This document shows positions 22,914 to 30,647 of a DNA stretch of 39,953 nt, piece after piece; the first letter of the stretch is position 1, and each line of letters starts with the position of its first letter. The notes beneath the pieces are model-generated. The model ran no database searches and was not told the origin of the DNA. It saw only the letters and a program-made list of their open reading frames with translations. The translations under genes and the position numbers were made by a program. Source of the DNA: a virus; IMG/VR virus record IMGVR_UViG_3300017990_000030, positions 1 to 39,953 of that record. One strand, 5' to 3'.

Positions 22914-25900
22914 GTATGTTGAAAAGCGATGTAGTTTCTAAATTTCAAGAGGAAAAGGAAAAAGAATTATCTATAGATGACATTTACGATCTTGTAGAAA
23001 AATGCGAAAAGTGTGAGTTAAAAAAATTAAGTGTTAATCGCGAAGTTGTAAGAAGTAATGGAAGATTAAATGCTCCTATTATGATAATAGCTCAAAATCC
23101 ATCAGAAAGTAGAAAGGGAAATAGATGCTTTGGAGAAGACGATAGTGTTAATAGTAAATATATTCAAGCGATGCTTGAAAAACATAAATTTAATTTAAAT
23201 GATGTATATATAACTAATTTAGTTAAATGCTCTACTAAAAATAATTTGAGGCCGAATGAAAATATAACAAAAATATGTTCTGAGTATATTAAGGAAGAAA
23301 TAAATGTTGTTAATCCAAAATTAATTATATGTGCGGGTAGATTTTCTTCTGACTATTTTGGATTATCTTTTTACGAAATAAAGAGAAGTAAAAATAGAAT
23401 ATTCTTTTCGATATATCATCCCTCGTATATCTCTTATGGAAAGTGCAGTAAAGAAGAATATATAAATCAATTAAATCCAATAAAAGATACGCTTAAGAAA
23501 ATAAGAAATAGAATGTTTGTTCATTTGCATTGCCATGATGAATATTCGATAAGAGATGCTATAGGCAAAATAGAGGATTATGTAGAATTAGCAAAAGAAA
23601 GAAATCTTCCTGCTATTTGTATCACAAATCATGGGAATATTGGCGGGTTTATAAGACAATATTTAGCGTGTAAACAGATGAAAATAAAGCCGATTTTCGG
23701 ATGTGAACTTTATGTTAATAATTATAGAAAAGTTGAAAATAAAAAAGATCTTCCCGTAGAAAAAAGAAAAAATAATCATTTGATCGTATTAGCTAAGAAT
23801 ATAGAAGGGTTTAAGAATATAGTAAAAATTACTTCTGATGCTTGGATAAATGGATTTTACTACAGGCCAAGAACAGATTTCAAATTTTTAGAATCTTGTT
23901 CTAAAGGAATAATTGCGACAAGCGGATGTCTTGCGGGTAAGTTAAATAAATTTTTATTAGAAGATAAATGGGATAAAGCAAGAAATTTTGTAGAAAAATA
24001 TAAACAAATATTTGAAGAATTCTATATAGAATTAATAATGATAGATTTTGATTTAAATATTGAAATAAACGAGAAATTAGTAAAGCTTGCTAAAGAAACT
24101 GATACAAAGCTTATTATAACAGGTGATGTTCATTATTTGAAAAAAGAATATTCTAAAATTCATAATATTATGTTATTGATAAGAGATAATTACACATTAA
24201 AAGATTTAGAAGATGAGAAGAAAAAAGATAAGATATTTCAGTTTGAAGCTAAAGATTTATACTATAAGACTATAGAAGATGTTTACGATCTTTTTAATAA
24301 AAAATATAAATCGAATTTATTTACAAAAGAAGTTTTTATAGAAGCTTTTGATAATGTTTTTGAATTAATAAATAGTATTGAAAATATTGAATTAGATACT
24401 TCTTTGAAACTTCCAAAAATAAGTGAAAATAGCGATCAAATATTAAAAAATAAGTTATTAAATGGATTCAAAAAAAGAGGATTTTCAAAAAATAAAAATA
24501 AAGATTATTTTGAAAGAATGAAACACGAATACGACGTTATAACGAAATCTGGATTTACAGATTATTTTCTTATAATGGAAGATATTGTCAATTGGGCTAA
24601 AAATAATAATATTATTGTCGGGCCAGGAAGAGGATCAGCTGCAGGGTGTTTAATAAGCTATTTATTGAGAATAACAGAAATAGATCCTATTAAATACGGG
24701 TTATTGTTTGAACGATTCTATTCAGAGGGACGGAAAGATATTCCAGATATTGATACTGATTTCGAGCCAAGATACAGAGATGATGTAAAAGAGTACATTA
24801 TAGAAAGATTTGGAGAAAAAAACGTATGTACGATAGGAACGTATGGAATTTTTAAAGCAAGAAGTACTTTATTAGATATTGCAAGGGTATACAGTATTCC
24901 GTTGCATGAGACTTTACATTTAACTAAGAATATAATGACAAGTGAATGTGATACTATGACGTTTAAAGAAATTAAAGAAGAATTTCCTGCTGTTGAAAAG
25001 TATTTTGAAAATTATCCTGAAGTTATTGATATTTGCGAAGTGATTAGAGGTCAAATACGAAATATGTCTAAACACGCAGCGGGTATGATTATTTCAGATA
25101 GAGATTTATCTAACAATATCGCATTGATGAGTAGAGATAAAAAAGTATTTTCAGCTTGGCAAGAAGGTTCTGATTATCATGAACTTTCAGCTTTAGGTTT
25201 TATAAAGTTTGATATCTTGGGATTGAATAATTTGTCAGTAATAAAAGATTGTATAGATATAATAAAAGAGAGACACGATATAGAAATAGATATGTATAAT
25301 ATTCCTATGGATGACAAAAAATCATTAAAGCTTGCTGAAGAAGCTGATACTTATGGGATATTTCAATTTGAAAGTAGAATATCTAGAGATTTATTGAAAA
25401 GAGTAAAGCCAAATTGTTTTATGGATTTATCTCATACATCTTCGTTGTTAAGACCAGGGCCTTTGAGAGCAGGAGTTTCAGATGAATTTGCAAATAGAAA
25501 GAACGATAAAGTGCATTATTCGATACCAAAACAATTAAAAGAAATTCTTGAAGAGACTTATGGTATAATAATCTATCAAGAACAAATAATGTTGATAGCT
25601 CAAAAAATAGGTGGATTTGATTTAAAAGAATCTAATTCTTTTAGAAAAGCATTAGTTAAATATGGTAAAGGAGAGAAAGTTGAATCTGAAAGATATGCAA
25701 AAGTAAGATCATATAAAAATAAATTCATAAAAAATGCTGTGAAGATTTTATCTAAGAATGAAGCATTAGATTTATGGGAGAAAATGGCTAGCTTCGCTGC
25801 TTATGGATTTAACAGATCTCACTCTATAAGTTATGCGATGATAAGTTATATAGAATTTTATTTAAAAGCAAATTATTTTATCGAGTTTGTTACAGCGCTA

Positions 25901-26710
25901 TTGAATAATACTAGTAGAGGAAAAGAGACAAATCAAAAAGATAGAACATTAAAAGTTTATATTAATTATGCAAGAGAAAGAGGAATAAAAGTTATAAATC
26001 CAGACGTGAATAAATCTATGGGAGACTTTTCTATAATAGATAATGATATTATAATTTTTGGATTCAATCACATTAAAAATACTGGTAATATATGCAAAGA
26101 TATAATTGAAGCAAGGCCATATTCTTCTTTAAAAGATTTTTGTAATAAGCTTAAAGGTAGAAAAGTAAATAAAACAAAAGTTGAATCTTTAATATATTCA
26201 GGAGCTTTTGATAATTTTGGAAATAGAAACGAATTGATAAAAGAATATAATACAGAAATAAATGTAAATAAAAAATATGAACATATTGATTTGAATAAAT
26301 TAGATCTTATTCAAAAAGAGACTGATATGATGAATATTTGTTTATCAGATAGTATATTCCCAGATAATATTAAGAAAATTATAGATAATTCTAAGAACTT
26401 TTTTATTCCAAGCTATTTTAATAAAAAAGGATTAGAAGAAGGAAGTGTTGCGGGTATGTTAAACAAAATAGTTACATCAAGAATAAAATCTGGAAAGAGA
26501 ATTGGTGAAAAATATTATAGGCTTGTAATATCAGACGATACAGATTCTATAAGAATAAATGTATTTAATAATAGTGATGTTTTATATGTTAGTAAATATT
26601 TAAAAGAAAGTATGTTTGTAGCAATTTCTAGCATTTCTTTACACGTTCAGTCGGGAAGCTATAATATAAGTGATAGTTTGAATAGTTGCTTGAAAGTTTT
26701 GGAAATTTAA
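22910..26710 (+). CDS. dnaE: Uracil-DNA-glycosylase-like domain fused to DNA polymerase III alpha
   Basis: This 1266-residue replicative polymerase has an N-terminal family-4 UDG domain (residues ~25-195): Fe-S cysteines in 'CEKCELK', 'NLVKCSTKN' and 'ITKICSEYI', and 'YHPSYIS' as the HPS motif. The catalytic GEAPG motif reads 'AQNPSE', so glycosylase activity is doubtful. The DnaE part starts near 202 with an apparently intact PHP domain ('FVHLHCHDEYS', 'TNHGNIGG', 'GDVHYL'). Polymerase motifs are 'PGRGSAAG' (~572), 'PDIDTDF' with D613 and D615, and 'KFDILGL' with D768. The thumb/fingers region 'IIYQEQIML' and 'NRSHSISYAMISYIEF' are present. An OB fold ends the protein. Confidence 0.9.
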   Translation: MSMLKSDVVSKFQEEKEKELSIDDIYDLVEKCEKCELKKLSVNREVVRSNGRLNAPIMIIAQNPSESRKGNRCFGEDDSVNSKYIQAMLEKHKFNLNDVYITNLVKCSTKNNLRPNENITKICSEYIKEEINVVNPKLIICAGRFSSDYFGLSFYEIKRSKNRIFFSIYHPSYISYGKCSKEEYINQLNPIKDTLKKIRNRMFVHLHCHDEYSIRDAIGKIEDYVELAKERNLPAICITNHGNIGGFIRQYLACKQMKIKPIFGCELYVNNYRKVENKKDLPVEKRKNNHLIVLAKNIEGFKNIVKITSDAWINGFYYRPRTDFKFLESCSKGIIATSGCLAGKLNKFLLEDKWDKARNFVEKYKQIFEEFYIELIMIDFDLNIEINEKLVKLAKETDTKLIITGDVHYLKKEYSKIHNIMLLIRDNYTLKDLEDEKKKDKIFQFEAKDLYYKTIEDVYDLFNKKYKSNLFTKEVFIEAFDNVFELINSIENIELDTSLKLPKISENSDQILKNKLLNGFKKRGFSKNKNKDYFERMKHEYDVITKSGFTDYFLIMEDIVNWAKNNNIIVGPGRGSAAGCLISYLLRITEIDPIKYGLLFERFYSEGRKDIPDIDTDFEPRYRDDVKEYIIERFGEKNVCTIGTYGIFKARSTLLDIARVYSIPLHETLHLTKNIMTSECDTMTFKEIKEEFPAVEKYFENYPEVIDICEVIRGQIRNMSKHAAGMIISDRDLSNNIALMSRDKKVFSAWQEGSDYHELSALGFIKFDILGLNNLSVIKDCIDIIKERHDIEIDMYNIPMDDKKSLKLAEEADTYGIFQFESRISRDLLKRVKPNCFMDLSHTSSLLRPGPLRAGVSDEFANRKNDKVHYSIPKQLKEILEETYGIIIYQEQIMLIAQKIGGFDLKESNSFRKALVKYGKGEKVESERYAKVRSYKNKFIKNAVKILSKNEALDLWEKMASFAAYGFNRSHSISYAMISYIEFYLKANYFIEFVTALLNNTSRGKETNQKDRTLKVYINYARERGIKVINPDVNKSMGDFSIIDNDIIIFGFNHIKNTGNICKDIIEARPYSSLKDFCNKLKGRKVNKTKVESLIYSGAFDNFGNRNELIKEYNTEINVNKKYEHIDLNKLDLIQKETDMMNICLSDSIFPDNIKKIIDNSKNFFIPSYFNKKGLEEGSVAGMLNKIVTSRIKSGKRIGEKYYRLVISDDTDSIRINVFNNSDVLYVSKYLKESMFVAISSISLHVQSGSYNISDSLNSCLKVLEI

Positions 26711-26711
26711 A

Positions 26712-26746
26712 TATTTAGTTTATAAATTGAATTTTTGGTATATATT
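26712..26746 (+). promoter_or_regulatory. Promoter motif copy 3 (thyX-like gene)
   Basis: TATTTAGTTTATAA (26712-26725; 12 of 14 bases match the copy at 12670), 11 bases, then GGTATATATT (26737-26746; 8 of 10). It lies in the short gap after the polymerase gene and 23 bases before the ATG of the ThyX-like gene, whose ribosome site is GAGGAA. Confidence 0.6.
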
Positions 26747-26769
26747 TATTTAAAAATAAAGAGGAATTT

Positions 26770-27738
26770 ATGGAAAATGAAAAAATCAATAATTTAAGAA
26801 GAATAATGGGTACTCTACCCGAAGAAGAATCTAAATTTGAAACCCCTTTTTATATGGGAGTAAAAGACATAGAAGTAAAAATGATAGATTGGCCTTCTAA
26901 TATATATAAGCCTCTTGTGACTCTTGCAACTAGTTGTTGGGGAAATAAGATAGATAAATGGGAAGATTTAGGGATAAAAGGAAGATTTTTTGTTGTAAAA
27001 GCTGTTCTTGAGAGAGTAGCATTACCTTTAGCTTATGAAAGCGTTTCTTTTACTTTTGCTGTAGAGAATGTAAGTAGATGGTGTTTTGATCAAATAGCAA
27101 GAGCAAGAATAGGAGCTGTTTTCAGTTCTATGGGAACTCGAGATAATTATCATGCGAATATGGGATTTAGGATTGCAGATGAAATATATCAAGATAAAAA
27201 TCTTTTAAATGATTACATGAAGCTCGCTATTAAATGTAAGAAAATGTATAAAAGGATAGTTGAGAAAGGAAAAGGAAGTTGGCAAACTGCAAGAGATATA
27301 ATACCGATAAGTAATATTCACAGATTTAGTATGTCTATGAATCTTGCAGCTCTTATGAATTTTTGTTCTAATAGAATGAAATTTTGCGAAGCTAGTCAAA
27401 CTGTTGCTGTTGCTTGGTTGATAAGAGAAGAAATGAAAAAGAAATTTCCATTAATCGCTCATTATTTGAGACCGGGATGTGATTTTTCAAAAAAATGTCA
27501 GTATCATAAGAAATATAGTCTTTCTGAAGCGTTTGGATGTTTATTTAAAGAATGCGGAAGAAATGAGTGCGAAGCATCTGATAAATATTCTACATTTAAT
27601 AATTCGTGTTCAGATAAAAAAACAATAGAGAAGCAGTTAAATGTAAAGATTCCAGATAGCAATTATTGGGATACTATAAACGTAAACGATTTTGTGAAAA
27701 AGGGAACTATTGATAGAAAATATTTTGAAGAAGATTGA
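26770..27738 (+). CDS. ThyX-like flavin-dependent thymidylate synthase, divergent
   Basis: This 322-residue protein follows the ThyX plan: 'VLERVALPLAYESVSFTFAV', 'ENVSRWCFDQIARARIG', 'WQTARDIIPISNIHRFSMSM' and 'ALMNFCSNRMKFCEASQ'. ThyX methylates dUMP using folate and FAD. The hallmark R-H-R-x7-S is altered here: the segment reads 'RARIGAVFSSMGTRD', with His replaced by Ala and the Ser position by Met, though neighbouring serines exist. The C-terminal quarter is cysteine-rich ('PGCDFSKKCQYHKKY', 'CLFKECGRNEC'), suggesting a metal site absent from ordinary ThyX. The gene has its own promoter. It could be an active phage-type ThyX or a related flavoenzyme acting on another nucleotide. Confidence 0.6.
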   Translation: MENEKINNLRRIMGTLPEEESKFETPFYMGVKDIEVKMIDWPSNIYKPLVTLATSCWGNKIDKWEDLGIKGRFFVVKAVLERVALPLAYESVSFTFAVENVSRWCFDQIARARIGAVFSSMGTRDNYHANMGFRIADEIYQDKNLLNDYMKLAIKCKKMYKRIVEKGKGSWQTARDIIPISNIHRFSMSMNLAALMNFCSNRMKFCEASQTVAVAWLIREEMKKKFPLIAHYLRPGCDFSKKCQYHKKYSLSEAFGCLFKECGRNECEASDKYSTFNNSCSDKKTIEKQLNVKIPDSNYWDTINVNDFVKKGTIDRKYFEED

Positions 27739-27741
27739 AAG

Positions 27742-27776
27742 TTTTTTGTTTATAATTATGAAATCATGTATATAAT
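27742..27776 (+). promoter_or_regulatory. Promoter motif copy 4 (recombination operon)
   Basis: TTTTTTGTTTATAA (27742-27755), 11 bases, TGTATATAAT (27767-27776). Both blocks are identical to the copy at 12670 and the spacing is the same. It drives the group beginning at 27819 (SSB and RecA-like genes). The leader is about 36 bases and holds a strong GGAGGAAG ribosome site. Confidence 0.75.
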
Positions 27777-27783
27777 TAATATA

Positions 27784-27822
27784 ATGATTGAATTTAATAT
27801 TATTATTGGAGGAAGAATATGA
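27784..27822 (+). CDS. Possible 12-residue leader peptide
   Basis: ATG 27784 lies seven bases after the promoter -10 box and opens a 12-codon frame (MIEFNIIIGGRI). Its TGA overlaps the ATG of the next gene (ATATGAG). It has no ribosome site, so it could be translated only from a leaderless 5' end. It may be chance in AT-rich sequence. Confidence 0.2.
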   Translation: MIEFNIIIGGRI

Positions 27823-28160
27823 GTAACGAAAAATTTAATCGATCTAAAGTTGCAAGAGAGCTTTTGTCAAAAGGAATGACAGTAGAAGGAGTAATTAAAA
27901 AAATGAAAGAGATGGGAGATACAAAGAATGACGGTCAACCCGATTTCACTGTTAATCGAATTTTCAAGAATGAATTTAGCGATGGGAAAAGTAAAGTAAA
28001 GAAAACAAAAGAAGACAAAAAAGTAAAAGAAAAGAAGAACGTAGAGAAAAAGAAAGAGAGCAATGATGCTTCAAAAAAAGAAGATAATAAAGTAGAAGAA
28101 AAAAAGGACGTCAAAAAAGACAAAGAAGAAGACTTCGATGTCGATTTAGACGAGTTTTAA
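27819..28160 (+). CDS. Unknown protein with helical N-terminus and charged tail
   Basis: In this 113-residue protein, residues 1-~50 form a small helical domain ('RSKVARELLSKGMTVEGVIK', then 'DFTVNRIFKNEF') that could be a helix-turn-helix. The rest is a low-complexity Lys/Glu region ending in an acidic tail 'DFDVDLDEF'. The terminal Asp-Glu-Phe resembles the tails of the SSB and of the next protein. First gene of the SSB/RecA operon; GGAGGAAG before the ATG. It may bind DNA or a replication protein; no family is recognised. Confidence 0.5.
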   Translation: MSNEKFNRSKVARELLSKGMTVEGVIKKMKEMGDTKNDGQPDFTVNRIFKNEFSDGKSKVKKTKEDKKVKEKKNVEKKKESNDASKKEDNKVEEKKDVKKDKEEDFDVDLDEF

Positions 28161-28162
28161 TT

Positions 28163-28702
28163 ATGAAATCAGAATTAGGACAAAATAAGAAAACTGAAAA
28201 ATACGATAAGATGCTTAAATCTGTGTTACCTAAAGAATTTAATGTTCTTGAATTAGTTATTCATGGTAAGAAAGTAATAGCAGACATGAAAGAGCTTATG
28301 GAAATTATTAATACTGAAAATAAGCAAGAAATAATATCTGCTATGAATAAAGCTTCTACTCATTATTTCTATTTTTCTAGAATATGTGTAGATTTAGAGG
28401 ACAGATTAAATGCGTTGCAAGAATCTTTTGATATCTGGATGGCTGATAAGAAAACTCTTATTGATGATAAATATGCTAGTAGTGAAAAAGCAAAAGAAAG
28501 ATTAGTGATCGCAGAGAATAAAAGATTGTATACAGAGAGGATAAAAGAAATAAGAGAAGTTTCTAGAAATTTCAAATATGCTGAAGTTGCAAAAAAAGCT
28601 CTTGAAAAAAATATAGGGCTTATACAATCAATAGGAGCGATGGTAAGAGAAAGTCAAAATAAAAATCCAGATTCGGATTTGGGATTAAAGGATGAGTTTT
28701 AA
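28163..28702 (+). CDS. Helical protein next to SSB, unknown
   Basis: This 179-residue protein is almost wholly helical ('VIADMKELMEIINTENKQEI', 'AKERLVIAENKRLYTERIKE') and likely forms coiled coils. It ends 'DSDLGLKDEF', again an acidic C-terminus with final Phe. It begins two bases after the previous stop and is followed by the SSB gene, so it is probably made with SSB and RecA. A mediator or accessory role in recombination is possible from position, but not shown. Confidence 0.5.
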   Translation: MKSELGQNKKTEKYDKMLKSVLPKEFNVLELVIHGKKVIADMKELMEIINTENKQEIISAMNKASTHYFYFSRICVDLEDRLNALQESFDIWMADKKTLIDDKYASSEKAKERLVIAENKRLYTERIKEIREVSRNFKYAEVAKKALEKNIGLIQSIGAMVRESQNKNPDSDLGLKDEF

Positions 28703-28716
28703 AAAGGAGAAAAATT

Positions 28717-29592
28717 ATGAAAGGTAATTTAGAAAGTAAAGATGATGTTAAAAAAGTTAGTAGTGCTATCAACGGTAGTGGATCTAGTTATATCAAGATC
28801 GATAAAGGAAAAAACTTTATTAGATTGTTATCTAAAGAATATGTGTGTGAGTTCGTTCATACTCTTGATACGGGTAATAATCAATATAGCTTCATTCCAT
28901 GTTTAGGTAAAATTCAAGGGAAGGGGTATTCTCCAGATGTTTGTCCGATATGCGGGAAAGCTAAAGAGCATTGGAATAGAATTAAAGAAATCAAAGCAAA
29001 TCCGGGTTACGATAAAAGCGATAAACTTAAAGTTCAATCTGAATTAGAATTGAAAAAAGGGAAAGGGCTACAAACAAATTTGAGAACAGTTATGATAGCA
29101 GTAAAAGGAAAAGCAATTAGAGAAAGAACAAAAGATGGTATAAAAACTATACCTGATTTTGATGGAGAGGCAAAATATCTTTCTATTACGACTTCACAGT
29201 GGACAAAGATTACAGAAACAATTTTTGAAGAATATGATTTTATGAAAACTCCAGAAGATCTTTTAAATAGAAATCTATTATTTGAAAAAGAAGAAAAGAA
29301 GGGAAGAAAAAGTGGAAAATATACTGAAGTAGAGATAAAACCTTCTAAGACTAAATCTAAGGTTCCTAAAATAACTAATGACATTCCAATTCTTGATGAT
29401 GTATTTACTTATAAGACTGAAGAAGAGGCTAAAGAGATATTAAACAATTATCTTAAAGCTCATGGAGAGGAAGTAGATGACGATAATGAAAAAATTAAAG
29501 ATGGAATAGATGAAATAGATATAGAAGATAAAGAGCTTGATGATTTAGAAGACGGTTTAGATGATTCAAATCTTGGAGATGAAGATTTCTAA
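28717..29592 (+). CDS. Single-stranded DNA-binding protein, T4 gp32-like
   Basis: This 291-residue protein fits T4 gp32-type SSB. Its zinc ligands follow the gp32 order His-Cys-Cys-Cys: H48, C62, C76 and C79 ('FVHTLD', 'FIPCLGK', 'VCPICGKAKEHW'). A basic N-terminal segment precedes them, and basic/aromatic stretches follow ('LSITTSQWTKITETIFEEY'). The last ~35 residues are strongly acidic and end 'LGDEDF', the kind of tail that binds partner replication proteins. AAAGGAGAAAA precedes the ATG. The stop overlaps the RecA-like start (TAATG). It coats unwound DNA and works with the RecA-like recombinase and the polymerase. Confidence 0.8.
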   Translation: MKGNLESKDDVKKVSSAINGSGSSYIKIDKGKNFIRLLSKEYVCEFVHTLDTGNNQYSFIPCLGKIQGKGYSPDVCPICGKAKEHWNRIKEIKANPGYDKSDKLKVQSELELKKGKGLQTNLRTVMIAVKGKAIRERTKDGIKTIPDFDGEAKYLSITTSQWTKITETIFEEYDFMKTPEDLLNRNLLFEKEEKKGRKSGKYTEVEIKPSKTKSKVPKITNDIPILDDVFTYKTEEEAKEILNNYLKAHGEEVDDDNEKIKDGIDEIDIEDKELDDLEDGLDDSNLGDEDF

Positions 29593-30617
29593 TGGCTAAG
29601 AATAAAGAAGAATCAAATAAATCATTTGAAGATATAATCAAAGAGAAATATGGAGCGGGAACTGTATTCAAACTTTCAGATACTGAAGTTGATAAATACA
29701 ATGTAGAAAATTTCTTCAATACTGGAAGCATGAATTTGAATGAGATAATCTCTGGAGATCATAAATGCGGGATTCCAAAAGGAAGAGTGATAGAGATATA
29801 CGGACCTGAAGGCGTTGGTAAATCCACGTTGGCACTACATATATCGGCAGAAGCGAACAAAAAAGGATACGAGGTAGCATATCAAGACACTGAACATGGA
29901 TTGGATATAAATTATGCATTAGAGATAGGCGTAAAACCAGATTTATTTTATTTAGCTCAGCCTGATGTTGGAGAGGATGCATTCGAATTAGCACATGATT
30001 TCATTAGAAAAGGGATCAAATTGATAATATTTGATAGTGTTGTTTCAATAGTACCAAGAGCTGAAATAGAAGGGTCTATGGACGACAAACATATGGGAGC
30101 TCATGCAAGATTAATGGGACAAGGATTGAGAAAATTAATTCCAGCTTTAGGAAAAAATAAAACAACGGCGATTTTTATAAATCAAGTGAGAATGAATATA
30201 GGGAACTATGGGAATCCAGAAGTTACACCCGGAGGAAAAGCTTTAAAATTCTATTCATTCATAAGACTTGAAATAAGAGCTCCCAGATCTGGAAAAATAG
30301 TTGGAAAAGGAACTTTAGATTTTATTGATAAAAATATGGAGACGGGAACTGAAGTAAAAATAACAACTAAAAAAAATAAACAATTTATTCCTCAAAGAAA
30401 TTGTGTGTTGAATATAATATATGGAAAGGGAATTGATAAAGAAGATGATCTAGTAAGATTTTTAGAATCAAGAAAAATACTAAAAATAGAATCAAAAGAA
30501 TATTTAAGATATCCTATTAACAATAAAGTGAAAATAACAAGAAAATCATTTTTTGATAAACTTAAAGATAAAGAATTCAAAGATGAAGTAAAAGAAAGTA
30601 TAATAAAAGGCTGTTAA
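29592..30617 (+). CDS. RecA/UvsX-like recombinase
   Basis: This 341-residue strand-exchange protein has Walker A 'GPEGVGKST' (residues 71-79), 'EVAYQDTEHGLDINYA' with the catalytic Glu region, Walker B 'LIIFDSVVSIVP', and 'AIFINQVRMNIGNYGNPEVT' followed by 'PGGKALKFYS', the RecA 'NQ' motif and loop 2. These are closer to bacterial RecA than to T4 UvsX. Length matches RecA. It pairs with the gp32-like SSB upstream and the SbcCD-like nuclease downstream to give phage-encoded homologous recombination, used for repair and replication restart. Confidence 0.9.
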   Translation: MAKNKEESNKSFEDIIKEKYGAGTVFKLSDTEVDKYNVENFFNTGSMNLNEIISGDHKCGIPKGRVIEIYGPEGVGKSTLALHISAEANKKGYEVAYQDTEHGLDINYALEIGVKPDLFYLAQPDVGEDAFELAHDFIRKGIKLIIFDSVVSIVPRAEIEGSMDDKHMGAHARLMGQGLRKLIPALGKNKTTAIFINQVRMNIGNYGNPEVTPGGKALKFYSFIRLEIRAPRSGKIVGKGTLDFIDKNMETGTEVKITTKKNKQFIPQRNCVLNIIYGKGIDKEDDLVRFLESRKILKIESKEYLRYPINNKVKITRKSFFDKLKDKEFKDEVKESIIKGC

Positions 30618-30641
30618 AATTTTTGTGGAGCGATATATAAT
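30607..30641 (+). promoter_or_regulatory. Promoter motif copy 5 (SbcD/SbcC operon), degenerate
   Basis: TGTTAAAAT (30612-30620), 11 bases, GATATATAAT (30632-30641). The upstream block is degenerate (TGTT kept) but the -10 TATAAT and the spacing match the other copies. The motif overlaps the RecA-like stop codon. The -10 box ends six bases before ATG 30648, the same arrangement as at 19129/19136. Confidence 0.5.
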
Positions 30642-30647
30642 TATAAA

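Noticed and set aside
29034-29384. Long minus-strand frames such as this one opposite the SSB gene, and similar ones opposite baseplate J, SbcD and the two-TM gene
   Set aside because: They lie opposite well-supported genes, have no ribosome site, and give hydrophobic low-complexity products expected from reading AT-rich coding DNA backwards.
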